Of a stretch of DNA of 22,181 bases, positions 1 through 6,441 are shown in pieces (position 1 is the first letter of the stretch; each line of letters starts with the position of its first letter). Made by a program: the position numbers and the translations under genes. The notes beneath the pieces were generated by a model. It was not told where the DNA came from. It searched no databases and saw only the letters and a program-made list of their open reading frames with translations. This DNA comes from a bacterium. Its GTDB lineage: Bacteria; SM23-81; DAOVCL01. The stretch spans positions 1 through 22,181 of the forward strand of contig JAOZPP010000053.1 of NCBI GenBank assembly GCA_029932675.1, written 5' to 3'.

Positions 1-9
1 ATGTAACGC

Positions 10-243
10 CTATTTATTGCTTAAGCAAGTGTCCAATTTTTGGGGTGCAGTACAGAGACTCTTCTTGATGTCCTGCAAATTCCCTGCTTTGTTTCCTCCC
101 ATTAGATGAGTAATTTTCAGCAAAAATGATTCTCCACCTTTTCTAAGGCCTCTCATTACAAACCATCGAAGGAGAGCAAGTAGCAAAGTAGTGGTCCATA
201 GAAAAATTGCAGGGAAACAGAAGATTTGTAGGTTCATGTCCAT
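10..243 (-). CDS. Small hypothetical membrane protein (77 aa)
   Basis: I do not recognise this protein. Residues about 7-30 form one hydrophobic membrane segment rich in F, L and T. It is followed by basic residues (RGLRKGG), so the N-terminus is probably outside or periplasmic by the positive-inside rule, and the tail of about 45 residues is polar. The start overlaps the stop of the preceding ORF by one base (TGATG), an arrangement typical of translational coupling, which supports this start. It lies immediately downstream of an Rhs-like ruin, the usual place for an orphan tip or immunity gene, but nothing in the sequence proves that role. It could also be part of the same decayed gene. Confidence 0.4.
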   Translation of the reverse strand: MDMNLQIFCFPAIFLWTTTLLLALLRWFVMRGLRKGGESFLLKITHLMGGNKAGNLQDIKKSLCTAPQKLDTCLSNK

Positions 244-671
244 CAGAAAACTCCTCTATTTGGATGGTTCTTGTACCAAAGATAAGTTTGCCTAATCATA
301 AAAACACCTACGCTCAAATATGGTACTCCAACTGCAATACCGCCGATAACCCCAGGTACATTACCTATCATTAGTCCAGCTATAATAGAGCCACCCCCCC
401 AAATGTAGGCGTAATCGGCCGCTGTTGCCATGGCCATCCCAACGTCTAAAGGTGAATCAGGAGGCCAAGGAGATCGAACCATAATTATTGGTCCAAGCAG
501 TGGCTGTATTTGCGGCGGCTCGCCAAGGGGGACCTTTTGGTTCCCTTGATGGTGGGGGCTCCGGTTCCCCCTCAGGAGTAAGCTCTCTGCTTTATCCTTC
601 ATCCGGCACCCAGACCCAATCGTAATAGGGTTCTCATTCGGATTCACCCTCCCACGGTTCTGGCCATCCAT
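243..671 (-). CDS. Hypothetical ORF, probable Rhs C-terminal tail, likely frameshifted (142 aa)
   Basis: The C-terminal half (about residues 72-142) looks like genuine protein: an Ala/Gly-rich hydrophobic stretch (GGGSIIAGLMIGN, GVIGGIAVG) gives one or two membrane-seeking segments and is followed by a polar YKNHPN tail. Glycine-rich hydrophobic tails are common downstream of Rhs cores. The first 70 or so residues are poor in hydrophobic structure and look like an out-of-frame reading. Over the same DNA another minus frame reads Rhs-like text with stops (see the pseudogene at 457-768). The ORF's own ATG at 671 has no good ribosome site, whereas an ATG at 681 in the other frame has AAGGA five bases upstream. 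I infer a frameshifted remnant in which only the last part is in its ancestral frame. Confidence 0.35.
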   Translation of the reverse strand: MDGQNRGRVNPNENPITIGSGCRMKDKAESLLLRGNRSPHHQGNQKVPLGEPPQIQPLLGPIIMVRSPWPPDSPLDVGMAMATAADYAYIWGGGSIIAGLMIGNVPGVIGGIAVGVPYLSVGVFMIRQTYLWYKNHPNRGVF

Positions 672-768
672 TGAGATCCATATAGTTCCTTCAAAAGGCT
701 AAAGGCTCTGAAAGGTCAACGAAGTTAGTGGGGTTATTGTAACAGTAGCTATAAGGGCTTTGGCCTGT
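457..768 (-). pseudogene. Decayed 3' end of an Rhs / YD-repeat protein
   Basis: One minus-strand frame reads from 768 as YTGQ-like text and then SPYSYCYNNPTNFVDL. This matches the signature that closes the Rhs repeat-associated core (pattern Y-x-Y-x-x-N-N-P-x-N-F-V-D-P-x-G-L). The frame is broken by stops at 691-693, 634-636, 592-594 and 457-459. Between them it reads plausible text: NGWPEPWEGESE, then EPYYDWVWVPDEG, then a Pro/Glu-rich linker. No start codon or upstream Rhs repeats remain: 5' of 768 the frame runs into the palindromic element at 787-809. Intact Rhs proteins exceed 1000 residues and carry C-terminal toxins. Here only the end of the core and part of the variable tail survive. 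The coding frame probably shifts into the ORF at 243-671 near position 460. Confidence 0.6.
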
Positions 769-786
769 AAAATAGTATAAAATAGT

Positions 787-809
787 AAAATAGGGACACT
801 TCCTATTTT
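787..809. repeat. Palindromic REP/MITE-like element (8-bp arms)
   Basis: AAAATAGG at 787-794 and CCTATTTT at 802-809 are perfect inverted arms around the 7-base loop GACACTT. It sits where the Rhs core frame breaks off. The AT-rich echoes beside it (AAAATAGTA at about 770-790) look like partial duplication. The wording resembles short palindromes associated with IS200-like REP transposases; that attribution is from memory, not from a search. Confidence 0.55.
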
Positions 810-832
810 ATTCTGTGTAGTCTGCTCCTTTC

Positions 833-858
833 GGACAAAGCTGAAGCCCTATCCCTAC
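833..858. repeat. Degenerate interspersed palindrome ending TCCCTAC
   Basis: GGACAAAGCT, then GA, then AGCCCTATCC forms a hairpin with 7 of 10 pairs and continues into CTAC. It has the same layout as the perfect hairpin at 2320-2341 (GGACA…TCC followed by CTAC), so I read it as a mutated member of the same repeat class. Confidence 0.4.
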
Positions 859-1315
859 TGATGGCACTAAAATCCCAAAAAACAAAGGCCGGTCTGCCTT
901 AAATTTGCAGCCCGGCTATCCCCAGCTCATTACACTCCAGCTTGTATTGTTATTTGCTTCAGACCCCGGGCTCTGTGCCCTACCCCCCCCTCGGCCACAC
1001 TCTCCCGCAGGTCAAATGGGATGAACCCCGGTTTATGTCTCACTTAAAGGTAAGAATCCCCCTCCTTCAGTCAAGGATTTTTGGGGTTCTCTTCCAAATT
1101 AGGCCACAGCCCCTGCCAGCACCCATCCGCGCAGAAAATCAGAGGATGCCATAATTAATTATGCTTTTAGTTTTCTTCCTGGCCTTTTTGTAAGTTGCCT
1201 AGTCCTTATCTAAGAAGAAGGTTGCTGTTTCCTATTAACCTGTTAGCTAATGCAAGGGGTAAGCATAGGACGACGGCTCCTGCTATTCCCGCCATATGGG
1301 TGGTTTAGTTGTGTG

Positions 1316-1343
1316 CCATGCTTATATCAAGAAATAAGCATGG
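1316..1343. repeat. Perfect 10-bp inverted repeat, 8-base loop
   Basis: CCATGCTTAT (1316-1325) and ATAAGCATGG (1334-1343) are exact reverse complements around ATCAAGAA. No T-run follows on either strand, so it is not a typical intrinsic terminator. It could be a transposon end, a protein-binding palindrome or a REP-type element. Confidence 0.5.
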
Positions 1344-1515
1344 TGTGCTCCAAAATCCCCAGGCATAATCTTCACCCTCCCCTTCGTCTTCCCCCATCAA
1401 GGGGGGAGGAAACTCTCTTGAATGCCCATTGGTATGAGCAAGGAGGTTTACTAAATCAATGCCCGATCAAGTTGTCAAAAACCATAACCCCTGTTCCTCC
1501 CCCCCTGTATCAAAC

Positions 1516-1908
1516 TTACCAGATTACATTCACAATTCCAGCTTTCATAATTTCCTCGTCTCTGGAAATCAGTTTTACTTCATATCCGAGGACATCCCGA
1601 TATACCAAAGCTGTAGCACAAATAATGACATCATGGATGTCAAGATTTAAAGGAATCTTCTCCACTACCTCTTCATCTAAAGGATAAACCGTGCAATTAT
1701 CTGCTTCCAAGATGCCATTGGTAATCCGATCGATGTCGATCTTTATGCGTTTTTTCGAATAGAGAAACTTAATCTCTACCAAGACAATAGTAGGGATCAC
1801 AAGTTGAGAGGTTTTGTTTAATAAGATAGACCTCGCTTTCTCGCTTAGTCTCCTGTTCCCCTCAACAAACCAAGCCAACGTATGGGTATCAAGGATGTAA
1901 TGAGTCAT
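1516..1908 (-). CDS. vapC: VapC-type PIN-domain toxin ribonuclease
   Basis: This is a 130-residue single PIN domain, the standard VapC length. The four acidic positions expected to bind Mg2+ are visible: D7 in the opening YILDTHTLAW block, E45 in LVEIKF, D93 in HDVIICATA and D117 in SRDEEI. Family members cleave RNA, often tRNA or rRNA, unless bound by their antitoxin. It starts inside the stop of the upstream small gene (ATGA, four bases shared), so the two are translationally coupled in the usual antitoxin-then-toxin order. It sits in an accessory stretch between repeats, as mobile toxin-antitoxin modules often do. The family call is firm; the RNA target cannot be read from sequence. Confidence 0.9.
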   Translation of the reverse strand: MTHYILDTHTLAWFVEGNRRLSEKARSILLNKTSQLVIPTIVLVEIKFLYSKKRIKIDIDRITNGILEADNCTVYPLDEEVVEKIPLNLDIHDVIICATALVYRDVLGYEVKLISRDEEIMKAGIVNVIW

Positions 1909-2096
1909 CTAACCTTCTCTTCCTTTATCCGATATTCTGCCCCTTTAATCTCCTCATAGCTGGAATCAGCGATTCCTTGAAGCATCCCATATAAAGAAGA
2001 AAAATACCTTTCCTTCACTTTCCTTTTTTCGATCTTAGCCTTGAGCATCTGCAATTGGGCCTCTATGCTCTTAATCTGTGATTTTAGGGATACCAT
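1905..2096 (-). CDS. Probable VapC antitoxin, coiled-coil type (63 aa)
   Basis: The ORF lies immediately before vapC and overlaps it by four bases, which is the main reason to call it the antitoxin. Residues about 1-30 (from MVSLKSQIKSIEAQL) have heptad-like spacing of I/L with K and E between and should form a coiled coil. The tail SSYEEIKGAEYRIKEEKVR is charged and could wrap the toxin groove. I see no clear AbrB/MazE or ribbon-helix-helix DNA-binding motif at the N-terminus, where VapB proteins usually carry one. Autoregulation by this protein is therefore not evident. GGAGGAGA nine bases before the ATG is a strong ribosome site. Confidence 0.65.
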   Translation of the reverse strand: MVSLKSQIKSIEAQLQMLKAKIEKRKVKERYFSSLYGMLQGIADSSYEEIKGAEYRIKEEKVR

Positions 2097-2319
2097 AGAA
2101 AATCATCTCCTCCTTCCTTAATTCAAACGCTCACATGGGTAAGTATAGTTAAACCAGCACCTTAACCCTATCGGACAGATCTCCACCTGAGGCAAGTCAG
2201 GTCTCGATAACTTCCCCCTCCCTCGGGATTCTACCCAAAATTAACCTTATTTCCTAAACTAAGTCAAGACCATTTTAGACAAAACGGGTATGGGAAAAGC
2301 TCTCAAGGACCAAGCTCTT

Positions 2320-2341
2320 GGACAGGTCTAAAGACCTGTCC
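2320..2341. repeat. Perfect 10-bp hairpin followed by CTAC
   Basis: GGACAGGTCT (2320-2329) and AGACCTGTCC (2332-2341) pair perfectly around AA and continue into CTACGG. Short palindromes of the form GGACA…TGTCCCTAC recur between genes in many uncultivated-lineage genomes and behave like REP or MITE families. A damaged relative is at 833-858. A T-run occurs a few bases later on the plus strand only, so it is a poor terminator for the minus-strand genes around it. Confidence 0.6.
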
Positions 2342-2365
2342 CTACGGCTTTTTCGCTTGGGGTGG

Positions 2366-2381
2366 CAGAAGTCTTCTTCTG
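2366..2381. repeat. Short hairpin CAGAAG/CTTCTG
   Basis: A 6-bp perfect stem with loop TCTT, flanked by GG…CC pairs that could extend it with mismatches. It lies 25 bases from the larger palindrome and may be part of the same repeat cluster. Confidence 0.35.
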
Positions 2382-2529
2382 TGACCCTCCCTTTTGCCCC
2401 CAGGATCGGGGTTCTGCCAGCTCGGGGGGTTTTCTTCTACCCCGTTTTATTTTAGTAGAGGTAACGAGCTACGATTCACGATGATCCTTTGGTCGCAGCC
2501 CCGCTATGTAACCTGTGTAGTTCCCTTAT

Positions 2530-2940
2530 TTACGGATAATCCCCCTTGTTCCTCTCCATCCTGGCTGAGCCTGAAAGGGGAAACTCGGTTTCGATGAGCT
2601 CCTCATAGTAGCTCTGAGGTCGAAATCCCACGACGCTGCCCAGCAGCTTCCCATTTTCAAAGACCAAAACAGTGGGTGTGCTTCTGACCCCCAGGCTTTG
2701 GACCAGATGAGGGAAACTTCCAGCGTTCAATTCGCACACCTTAACTCGTCCCTTATATTTCGTGGCCAGGGCCCCCATAGTAGGGGCTAATTTCATACAG
2801 TAAGGACAGCCGAAGCTCCAGACATCCACAAGACAGGGCCCAGGATGTTGGAGCACCTCTTGGCGGAAGTTTGCTTCGTTGAGTGAAACCGGCGGAACCC
2901 GCGGTTTCCTTCCTCCAAACAGTTTGCTGAGGAATCCCAT
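2530..2940 (-). CDS. Thioredoxin-fold protein with CPYC active site
   Basis: This 136-residue thioredoxin-like protein has the redox pair C45 and C48 (WSFGCPYC) after the strand LVDVW. Further on, RSTPTVLVF supplies the cis-proline loop, and the family's final GSVVGF turn is present. CPYC is glutaredoxin-like rather than the CGPC of housekeeping thioredoxins, so its redox potential may differ. It has no signal peptide, which implies a cytosolic thiol-disulfide role. I chose the ATG at 2940 over the in-frame GTG at 2946. GAGGAAG lies at ordinary spacing from the ATG but directly abuts the GTG. It has a short basic N-terminal extension (LFGGRKPR). Its substrates are unknown. Confidence 0.88.
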   Translation of the reverse strand: MGFLSKLFGGRKPRVPPVSLNEANFRQEVLQHPGPCLVDVWSFGCPYCMKLAPTMGALATKYKGRVKVCELNAGSFPHLVQSLGVRSTPTVLVFENGKLLGSVVGFRPQSYYEELIETEFPLSGSARMERNKGDYP

Positions 2941-3066
2941 TGCCACCTTCCTCTACTTCATATTGCTGGCATCAATTTAGCCCCTTGGCGGCTATCTTCA
3001 AAATTGCGGCCACCAAGGTTTCAGTTTTTTTTGCCGTGGGGCGAAAAGAGAACCCTTGGATGGTAT

Positions 3067-3390
3067 CTATGCCATCCCTTTGCGTATCGTTCGCTTCAGG
3101 CGGTGTATCCGACGTCTTATCTCCTTTAGTTTCTTGTGGTCATGTGCTTCGAGGGCAGCATCGCGTTCAACCTTCAGCTCGCGGATCTGCTTCTTTATCT
3201 CGGCCTTGTTGATGCCCACAACCTTACGCTGCTTACGGGCAGCAATCCCCAAGGCCTTACAGAGAGCCAAGACCAACTGCTCCTTGTGCATCGTCTTATA
3301 ACCATGCAGGGCGTCGTGGTCAAGCCCTTCGGCGATCTCCCGCAGTTGGGCCACAGTTTTTTCCTTCAACTCCTCAAATGTGTAGTCCAC
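3067..3390 (-). CDS. Small Rho_N-domain protein (107 aa)
   Basis: Residues about 1-50 (FEELKEKTVAQLREIAEGL … KEQLVLALCKALGI) match the Rho termination factor N-terminal helical domain, a SAP-like fold found in nucleic-acid-associated proteins. The rest is a very basic helical or coiled-coil tail rich in K, R and E (DHKKLKEIRRRIHRLKRTIRKG). There is no Rho ATPase, so it is not the termination factor. I infer a small nucleic-acid-binding protein. I place the start at the GTG at 3390, which has AAGGAGG four bases upstream; the longer frame to 3486 begins with unrelated text and lacks such a site. Confidence 0.7.
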   Translation of the reverse strand: MDYTFEELKEKTVAQLREIAEGLDHDALHGYKTMHKEQLVLALCKALGIAARKQRKVVGINKAEIKKQIRELKVERDAALEAHDHKKLKEIRRRIHRLKRTIRKGMA

Positions 3391-3770
3391 AATGCCTCCT
3401 TCCCTTGTCTTGTTTTCCCTCTGGAGAGCCAAAATGACCTTCCGAGGTTGATTTGGCCCAAAGCCCCCAGAGAGAACAACGCTCACACTCTCTCTATATC
3501 AAAAAGATCGATGGCCTTAAACCATTCCTCTGAGATCTATAAGGGTGTTTGTCAACTCGAATTATTTTCATAGATCGCGAAGACCGTAGATTTTCACAGA
3601 TTACTAAGGTTCTTCAAGCATATGGGCTTTCACCTCTTGGCTAAAGGAGGGGTTTAATCTCAATTGGTATGACCTCTTTACTTTGAATGTCTTGTGAAAT
3701 CCTGTGGCTTCTTGGTACATAATCCGGGTCAGAGATAAGGTGGAGAACCTTCAACCGATGGATCGGCCCT
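3391..3770. other. Intergenic stretch with a near-duplicate 12-mer
   Basis: No gene is seen. ATTTTCATAGAT (3564-3575) and ATTTTCACAGAT (3590-3601) are the same word with one change, 26 bases apart. TGTCAA at 3550-3555 gives a perfect minus-strand TTGACA, but no -10 follows at 16-18 bases. Weak AGAGAG/CTCTCT complementarity lies near 3470-3500. A promoter for the Rho_N gene is expected here but was not pinned down. Confidence 0.45.
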
Positions 3771-4997
3771 CTAATGGAGGTCCTTTCTGGTATACATCTT
3801 CCCCCAGATGGGGTCATACTTGACCTCGATTAGCCCATCTCTCTCTAACTCATCAAGCACCCTATCGAGGTCCCAGGGGGAGAGTGGACTGAAGAGAGAG
3901 AGGTCATGGAGGGTGATCTCGACTGTTATCTTGGAAAGGATGTGATCCTTGATATCCATTGGCTCCACCAAGGGCAAAACAGGGGCCCTATCAAGATACT
4001 TCCTAAACGCTTCCTCGTCCTGGAAAATGGTGGCCAAGGCCCTCAGCAGCCTATGGGGGTCCTTCTCCAGCTCAAAGATGGTAAGGACAAAATCAGCCTG
4101 AGTCTGCCGCTTTTCTATCATCTGGGCAATCGTGATGAGATCCCCAACTTCTGCTCCTAAGAGGTTAATCCCCTCCTCGGCCAGATTAAGCATCTCCTTG
4201 AGCACATCTGTAACAGGCACTTCCTTTCCCTCCCAACGAAATATCGCCTGGAGGCCATACTTAGCTGCCCTCCATCTGTTTACTGAGTTCCAGAAGAACT
4301 CATCTGGATCATACTCCAGGGATTTCCTCTCCAGATTCCGGGAGAGCCCATACATCACCCCGGCGGTAAAGATGGTGCATTCGCACATCAGTCGCGGGTC
4401 CGATGTGCTATCTCCACATCTGAGCTCAATGGTAGGCTTGGAGGGAAGCTTGACTGATGTATCCTCCCCCCAGGATGGGCGGGCAAACCGGGGATGTTGG
4501 AGCCTTTGGGGCGTGGAACACCATTCAGCATTATGGGCAACCCGCAAACTTTTATACCCACCGACTTGAAACCTAGAGAGGGGACTATTGCACATCAAAG
4601 CTACAAAGCAAGGGACGTACTTCATCATTTGGTTGGTCAATGCAGTGGCCGCAGGATAGTCATAGACAGTGCCCACATGGATGTGAGATCCGATGGGCAT
4701 CTCCTCCGTTGGTCTTGCCCCTAAGGGGAGGATGAGATAATTTCTCTTGCCAGCGACCTTTTTCGCCTGGCGAAGGAAGGTCTGATTCCTCTCCAAGAGC
4801 TCATCCCAGTTTTTAATGATTCCTAATCTAGCCTCCAAAAGGTCCAGGTCTATCCCTACCCTTGACCAGGGGAGTAAGGTCCTCAAATCATTGGCTAATC
4901 TGGTGATCTCCTTCTCCCCAGCGGATTCCATCGTCTCTTGAAGAAGGGCCATCTCCCAATCATAGCCCATTGTCAATGGATGAAAGATACTTTCCAA
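3771..4997 (-). CDS. GCS2-family carboxylate-amine ligase (YbdK/EgtA-like)
   Basis: The protein has the layout of glutamate-cysteine ligase type 2 proteins, which join a carboxylate to an amine using ATP. Visible blocks are the N-terminal GYDWEMAL (family G-x-E-x-E), GSHIHVGT for the family's H-V-H-V-G, and PTIELRCGDS for T-I-E-x-R-x-x-D-S. A C-terminal extension of about 45 residues looks like a winged helix (SPWDLDRVLDELERDGLIEV), which is unusual for the family. I chose a TTG start at 4997, one base after the upstream stop. AAAGGGG in the upstream gene's last codons serves as its ribosome site, and translation then begins just before the conserved block. An ATG at 4970 is the alternative. 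The substrate is not predictable. Confidence 0.75.
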   Translation of the reverse strand: MESIFHPLTMGYDWEMALLQETMESAGEKEITRLANDLRTLLPWSRVGIDLDLLEARLGIIKNWDELLERNQTFLRQAKKVAGKRNYLILPLGARPTEEMPIGSHIHVGTVYDYPAATALTNQMMKYVPCFVALMCNSPLSRFQVGGYKSLRVAHNAEWCSTPQRLQHPRFARPSWGEDTSVKLPSKPTIELRCGDSTSDPRLMCECTIFTAGVMYGLSRNLERKSLEYDPDEFFWNSVNRWRAAKYGLQAIFRWEGKEVPVTDVLKEMLNLAEEGINLLGAEVGDLITIAQMIEKRQTQADFVLTIFELEKDPHRLLRALATIFQDEEAFRKYLDRAPVLPLVEPMDIKDHILSKITVEITLHDLSLFSPLSPWDLDRVLDELERDGLIEVKYDPIWGKMYTRKDLH

Positions 4998-4998
4998 T

Positions 4999-6387
4999 TT
5001 AGTCCCCTTTGAGTTCGCAAGCCAGGAATTCCTCCCCCTGATTAAACGAGGCACCGACCAAGGAGAATCCCCTTGGTATAGTTAAAGAGTTTTGAAACAC
5101 CTTTCCCACCTCAGGATAAATTCTGGGATTCAAATCCAACTTTTCTCTCCTCCCATCAGTAGAGATAGTTACTGAACATCTTTTATACTTCTTGGAGGTG
5201 CGGAGGATTACGGCTAAGGGTAAACCCACCGATGAGGGCTCACCCAGAGAGAGGAGGAGAAGGCTTTCTTGGTTGAGATCGTAAGCATCTGCTAAAGCAA
5301 AGAGAACTCCATAGGAAGCCTTTGCTTCTTTCCTCAATTTCTGGGGGGAGTGGGAGAGGAAGAGTCTGGGAGAGCGGCTATCGATACCCAACCAAACAAA
5401 GCTTACTTTCCGGGGATGAAAGAGGATGGCCAAACCGTCTCCCTTTCTTTCGTTGGTCAGAAGAACGAAACCTGGGGCGATGGACGACCACTTCTCCTTC
5501 CAGCCCCATCCTTCATCCTCCCACCTCCCCTTCCAGGCTGGCTTATGATACCTGGCGCGGACGAGCCCCTCCTTAGTGGGAACAAAGAAGAGGTTGTGGA
5601 AATTTGCCTCCCCCCCCATAGCGAAGAAGATCTTGGGACAATACTCAATGGAGATCTTCTCCCCTTTCTTTTTCTTCTTGTCCTTCTCTTTCCCTTTATA
5701 TTTGAACTGGGAAACCTGATAGACTATGGGAAGATCAGGTTCTATGCTTATTCCCTTTTTAGCCTCTAATCCCTCCTCTTTTTCAAAAGAAAAGCGATAG
5801 TTAAAGGTGGGTTGACGCTTACTTCCCTCCCTCTTGAAGTCTGCGTTCCACAGCTCATCAGGCTTCTCCATCCCGGAGGTTGATTCCTCCACCCCCCCCA
5901 GTTCTACCCACCCTTCCCGACCATAATTGCCCGTCCCGCATAGCTGGTTCTGACCTTTCCTCTTGGTCCACAACTCCCAGAGTCTGGCCCCATAGTGAGG
6001 GCCTATCACTGCTTTGAGAAAGGGGTTCTCTAAGATGTCCTCTTTAAGCCCGTCGAGATTAACATCTTGGGAGTATAAAAGGGCATGCTCAGGAGGGGAC
6101 TCCTCAACCCTTTGTGAGGGGGAAGGGGGGATGAGCGCCCTAATTACCTCTTTGCTCTCCTGAGGATCCAAAACCAAGCTATCCCCCGGTTTGATCTCCC
6201 AAGGAAGGAGGCATTGCCGCAAGATCCTTGCCCTTTTCCCCTTTATCCCCTTAGGCAGTCGGAAGATCTTTCTGGCCGCTCCCTTCACCTTTACCAGGCA
6301 TTCCACTTGGGAATACTGAAGGCCCTGTTTGTCCCAATATTCCCCTTTCCTTTCTACCTCTAAGACCTTTACCAACAGCCTCTGCAT
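4999..6387 (-). CDS. Unrecognised 462-aa protein, possible galactose-mutarotase-like fold
   Basis: I do not firmly recognise this protein. An N-terminal part of about 100 residues looks like a small beta domain (KVKGAARKIFRLP, PGDSLVLDP). From about residue 115 the text NPFLKAVIGPHYGARLWELW … GWVELGGVEES … PDELWNADF resembles galactose-mutarotase or aldose-epimerase-like proteins, which bind sugars in a beta-supersandwich. Later strands (APGFVLLTN, GLAILFHP) fit such a fold. A lysine-rich insert (KGKEKDKKKKKGEK) at about 230-245 is probably an exposed loop. There is no signal peptide. It starts 54 bases after cobO with GGAGG five bases before the ATG, and its last codons supply the ribosome site for the downstream ligase. 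The pair is probably co-expressed. The fold call is inference. Confidence 0.5.
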   Translation of the reverse strand: MQRLLVKVLEVERKGEYWDKQGLQYSQVECLVKVKGAARKIFRLPKGIKGKRARILRQCLLPWEIKPGDSLVLDPQESKEVIRALIPPSPSQRVEESPPEHALLYSQDVNLDGLKEDILENPFLKAVIGPHYGARLWELWTKRKGQNQLCGTGNYGREGWVELGGVEESTSGMEKPDELWNADFKREGSKRQPTFNYRFSFEKEEGLEAKKGISIEPDLPIVYQVSQFKYKGKEKDKKKKKGEKISIEYCPKIFFAMGGEANFHNLFFVPTKEGLVRARYHKPAWKGRWEDEGWGWKEKWSSIAPGFVLLTNERKGDGLAILFHPRKVSFVWLGIDSRSPRLFLSHSPQKLRKEAKASYGVLFALADAYDLNQESLLLLSLGEPSSVGLPLAVILRTSKKYKRCSVTISTDGRREKLDLNPRIYPEVGKVFQNSLTIPRGFSLVGASFNQGEEFLACELKGD

Positions 6388-6441
6388 CTATTCCTCCGCA
6401 CTTTGTATCCCCCATTTAACAATTCGAGGTTTAGCCAGCCC

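Larger units (their letters stand above)
769..1515. other. Gene-poor accessory stretch with repeat debris
   Basis: I see no convincing coding frame on either strand. The plus-strand frames at 942-1154 and 1250-1687 are Pro/Leu/Ser-rich and have no ribosome sites, and the second runs antisense through the toxin gene. The stretch holds palindromes at 787-809, 833-858, 885-900 (AAGGC/GCCTT) and 1316-1343, and a C-run/G-run hairpin at about 1389-1410. A GC-rich block at about 960-1040 has pyrimidine and purine runs that I could not assign. Overall it looks like a graveyard of decayed mobile or Rhs DNA. Confidence 0.6.
2097..2529. other. Intergenic stretch with hairpins between trx and the toxin module
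   Basis: No coding frame is convincing; the plus frame at 2394-2597 lacks a ribosome site and overlaps trx in antisense. The stretch holds inverted repeats at 2185-2202 (ACCTGA/TCAGGT), 2320-2341 and 2366-2381. On the minus strand TATACT (2142-2147) could serve as a -10 for the antitoxin, but I found no matching -35 at proper spacing. Confidence 0.5.

Noticed and set aside
960-1040. GC-rich block on the minus strand reading GFIPFDLRE, possible further Rhs text
   Set aside because: Too short, not in a continuous frame with the core motif, and ends in low-complexity G-runs.
942-1154. Plus-strand ORF of 70 codons
   Set aside because: Pro-rich text with no ribosome site or family resemblance, in repeat-rich DNA.
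1250-1687. Plus-strand ORF of 145 codons
   Set aside because: Runs antisense into vapC through a palindrome and a C-run; no ribosome site.
3550-3555. Perfect minus-strand TTGACA as a promoter for the Rho_N gene
   Set aside because: No -10-like hexamer lies 16-18 bases downstream; TATAGA follows after only 8.
4132-4569. Plus-strand ORF of 145 codons
   Set aside because: Antisense shadow of the carboxylate-amine ligase, Ser/Leu/Pro-rich.
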